A stretch of 31,105 nt of DNA from the IMG/VR virus record IMGVR_UViG_3300025324_000026, positions 1 to 31,105 of that record; one strand, written 5' to 3'. The translations under genes were made by a program, and so were the position numbers. Below the pieces are notes generated by a model. That model did no database searches, was not told where the DNA came from, and was given only the letters and a program-made list of their open reading frames with translations. Of the stretch, positions 29,688-31,105 are shown in pieces (position 1 is the first letter of the stretch; every line of letters begins with the position of its first letter). Source of the stretch: a virus.

Positions 29688-30740
29688 ATGAAAACACAAA
29701 TTGAAGAACCGGTAATCTTTATTTCTCTTGAAAGCAATGAAGACCCGAAAGCCCTTATCAGCGAAAAGTACCCAAAAAACATTACAATCCCTACTATTGC
29801 GCGAATCTACGACCCATTAAAGGAGAAAGAAAGAATCGTACAATATACGAAGGGAGCAAAAACAATTTACAAGGATGAGATGCCCGAAGAAGGAGTAAAG
29901 ACAGAGCCGAGCAAAGAACCAATAATCATGGTAGATGGGCTTCTGCGCCTCAACCCAAGGGAAAAAATATTGATTGAATATCTTGAAAAAACATTTATTC
30001 AGGGTAATGCGAATCTTATGGAGGGGCAACCAATATATTACAAGCGCGACACCGCAAAGACGGCAAAAGAAAATCTGGAAAAGGTGTATGAAGATGTCGA
30101 ACTTATTGCAAAAATCAGGAATATGAGTGCGGAGGAACTGTGCGCTTTATCTATGGTGAAGGGCGACCTTGCGGCAGACAGGAAGGAGGCGGATGAAAAC
30201 CGATGGAATCTTATTGTGGCTGCAAAGAACGACCCGAAGAGCTTGTGGGATAAAATCAAAAGCGTATCTACTTCCCGAAAAGGTACTATTATGCTTGCGG
30301 TAAATCAGGGAATAATCGAAATTGATAAAAAAGCGCGACAGATAAAATGGGATGACGGGGGCTTGATTTTGGAAGTTCCTATTGGCTGCGAACCTGTGGA
30401 TTATTTCGTGGAAATGACCTCACAAGAACAATACAAGGCGGTGCTTGGCTTAATCATACAGCGAATTGAAGGTGTAATCCCCGAAAAAAAAGTAAAACAA
30501 AACCCTGAACCAAAAACGACAGAAAGCGAAGAAGAGCAACTTTTTGAAAAAGCACTTTCAGCCGGACTTCTTGGAAGAAAAGGGGTACATTGGAGTTTCC
30601 CCAAGGACGCCCAAATTGGCGATAAATACAGGAGTTTTGTGAAAGGTGGCGAAGAATTTGTGATTGAATACATCAAAAACAATCCCGACCTGAAAGCCAA
30701 AATAGAAGCAAAATTAAAAGAAGTAGAAGTAACTGTGTAA
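29688..30740 (+). CDS. Probable virion-associated protein (350 aa)
   Basis: The start is placed at ATG 29688 (MKTQIEEPVIFISLESNEDPK) because the in-frame ATG at 29631 lies inside the terminator stem. The leader AATCAAATCCAATCTA resembles that of the TerL operon. The protein is charged, with helical middle parts (EKILIEYLEKTFIQ, then AKTAKENLEKVYEDVELIAKIRNM). The C-terminal part (about 285-345) contains FEKALSAGLLGRKGVHWSFPKDAQIGDKYRSFVKGGEEFVIEYIKNN. No family is recognised. Its position after the capsid suggests a head-completion or internal virion role. Confidence 0.7.
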   Translation: MKTQIEEPVIFISLESNEDPKALISEKYPKNITIPTIARIYDPLKEKERIVQYTKGAKTIYKDEMPEEGVKTEPSKEPIIMVDGLLRLNPREKILIEYLEKTFIQGNANLMEGQPIYYKRDTAKTAKENLEKVYEDVELIAKIRNMSAEELCALSMVKGDLAADRKEADENRWNLIVAAKNDPKSLWDKIKSVSTSRKGTIMLAVNQGIIEIDKKARQIKWDDGGLILEVPIGCEPVDYFVEMTSQEQYKAVLGLIIQRIEGVIPEKKVKQNPEPKTTESEEEQLFEKALSAGLLGRKGVHWSFPKDAQIGDKYRSFVKGGEEFVIEYIKNNPDLKAKIEAKLKEVEVTV

Positions 30741-30778
30741 TCAGAGAACCTAATCCGTTCTCGCAAACTTAATTTACC

Positions 30779-31105
30779 ATGCTCGTAACGGTTAGTTTTA
30801 AGACCACATTTAACTTTTCCACAAAGAAGTTTAATTTTGAAGATACTACGGACTATGTGGGTCAAAGCATTGACTCGGCAGATGTCCGCATTGTTTTCAA
30901 TATCACCGACCCACTTGGGAACACTCTGTATAACAATCCAGATTTCAACAATCCAGATATTTCTCCGAGCGTATCTGTAAACAACAACCTGATTAATCTT
31001 CTCTTAGACAGTGATGGAAATGTGGTGCAGGGGCAATATGTTATTGTTGCCACTTACAAAGTTTTGGCAAGTTCATTGCTTCCCGAACATACGGTACAAC
31101 TGACC
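30779..31105 (+). CDS. Probable virion protein, N-terminal 109 aa (cut by window edge)
   Basis: Open from ATG 30779 to the last base: MLVTVSFKTTFNFSTKKFNF, then EDTTDYVGQSIDSADVRIVF and NITDPLGNTLYNNPDF. The composition is Thr/Asn/Asp/Val-rich and beta-like, as in tail or head-tail structural proteins. It follows the 350-aa gene after 38 bp that include a small gagaac/gttctc dyad (30744-30762). No family is recognised. Confidence 0.75.
   Translation, partial: MLVTVSFKTTFNFSTKKFNFEDTTDYVGQSIDSADVRIVFNITDPLGNTLYNNPDFNNPDISPSVSVNNNLINLLLDSDGNVVQGQYVIVATYKVLASSLLPEHTVQLT

Overview
This window looks like part of a tailed-phage genome (Caudoviricetes, free or integrated) with a Bacteroidetes host. 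The host call rests on many promoters of the Bacteroidetes form (TTG, 19-21 bp, TAnnTTTG), on A-rich leaders with no Shine-Dalgarno sequence, on low G+C, and on the head genes: large terminase, portal, a scaffold-like protein and an HK97-type major capsid protein. No genus or family can be assigned from the sequence alone.

Layout. (1) 1-8051, all minus strand: an accessory/early arm of small genes. It ends at the left edge in a leucine-rich-repeat protein that is cut off by the window. It carries a double-HTH DNA-binding protein behind a canonical promoter and a structured leader, a DUF3560 protein, an HNH and a GIY-YIG nuclease, two small MerR/excisionase-like HTH proteins and a serine recombinase. 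A parS-like palindrome lies between the recombinase and its HTH neighbour. (2) 7968-8657: about 690 bp without a convincing gene. (3) 8658-12345, minus: the TerL operon with its own promoter, two small upstream genes and a downstream virion-like protein. (4) 12319-17543, minus: six tightly overlapping genes for glycan modification (GT2, NodB-like deacetylase, formyltransferase, GT4, methyltransferase, tandem glycosyltransferase). (5) 17561-19068, minus: a small probable structural protein ended by an intrinsic terminator, preceded by a tandem-GroES co-chaperonin and a hypothetical gene. (6) 19186-20505: a tnpB-only IS200/IS605-type element. (7) 20546-23256, minus: small hypothetical genes, an HNH nuclease, an HExxH metalloprotein and three micro-genes, driven by one arm of a divergent promoter. 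(8) 23311-31105, plus: portal, scaffold, capsid, terminator and further virion genes. This module is interrupted between portal and scaffold by a four-gene minus-strand cassette (25701-26967) that encodes an XRE regulator and a GIY-YIG/HTH fusion.

How it works together. Portal, scaffold and capsid build the procapsid and TerL fills it. The tandem GroES protein may adjust the host chaperonin for capsid folding. The 140-aa protein at 17616-18038 shares an almost identical start-codon leader with the capsid gene, so it is probably an abundant virion component. The glycan genes directly downstream could decorate virion proteins or modify a host surface glycan. The most notable signals are the phage-borne formyl/deacetyl/glycosyl operon, the antisense cassette inside the head module, the parS-like site, the pseudoknot-capable leader, and five mobile-type nuclease genes in 31 kb.
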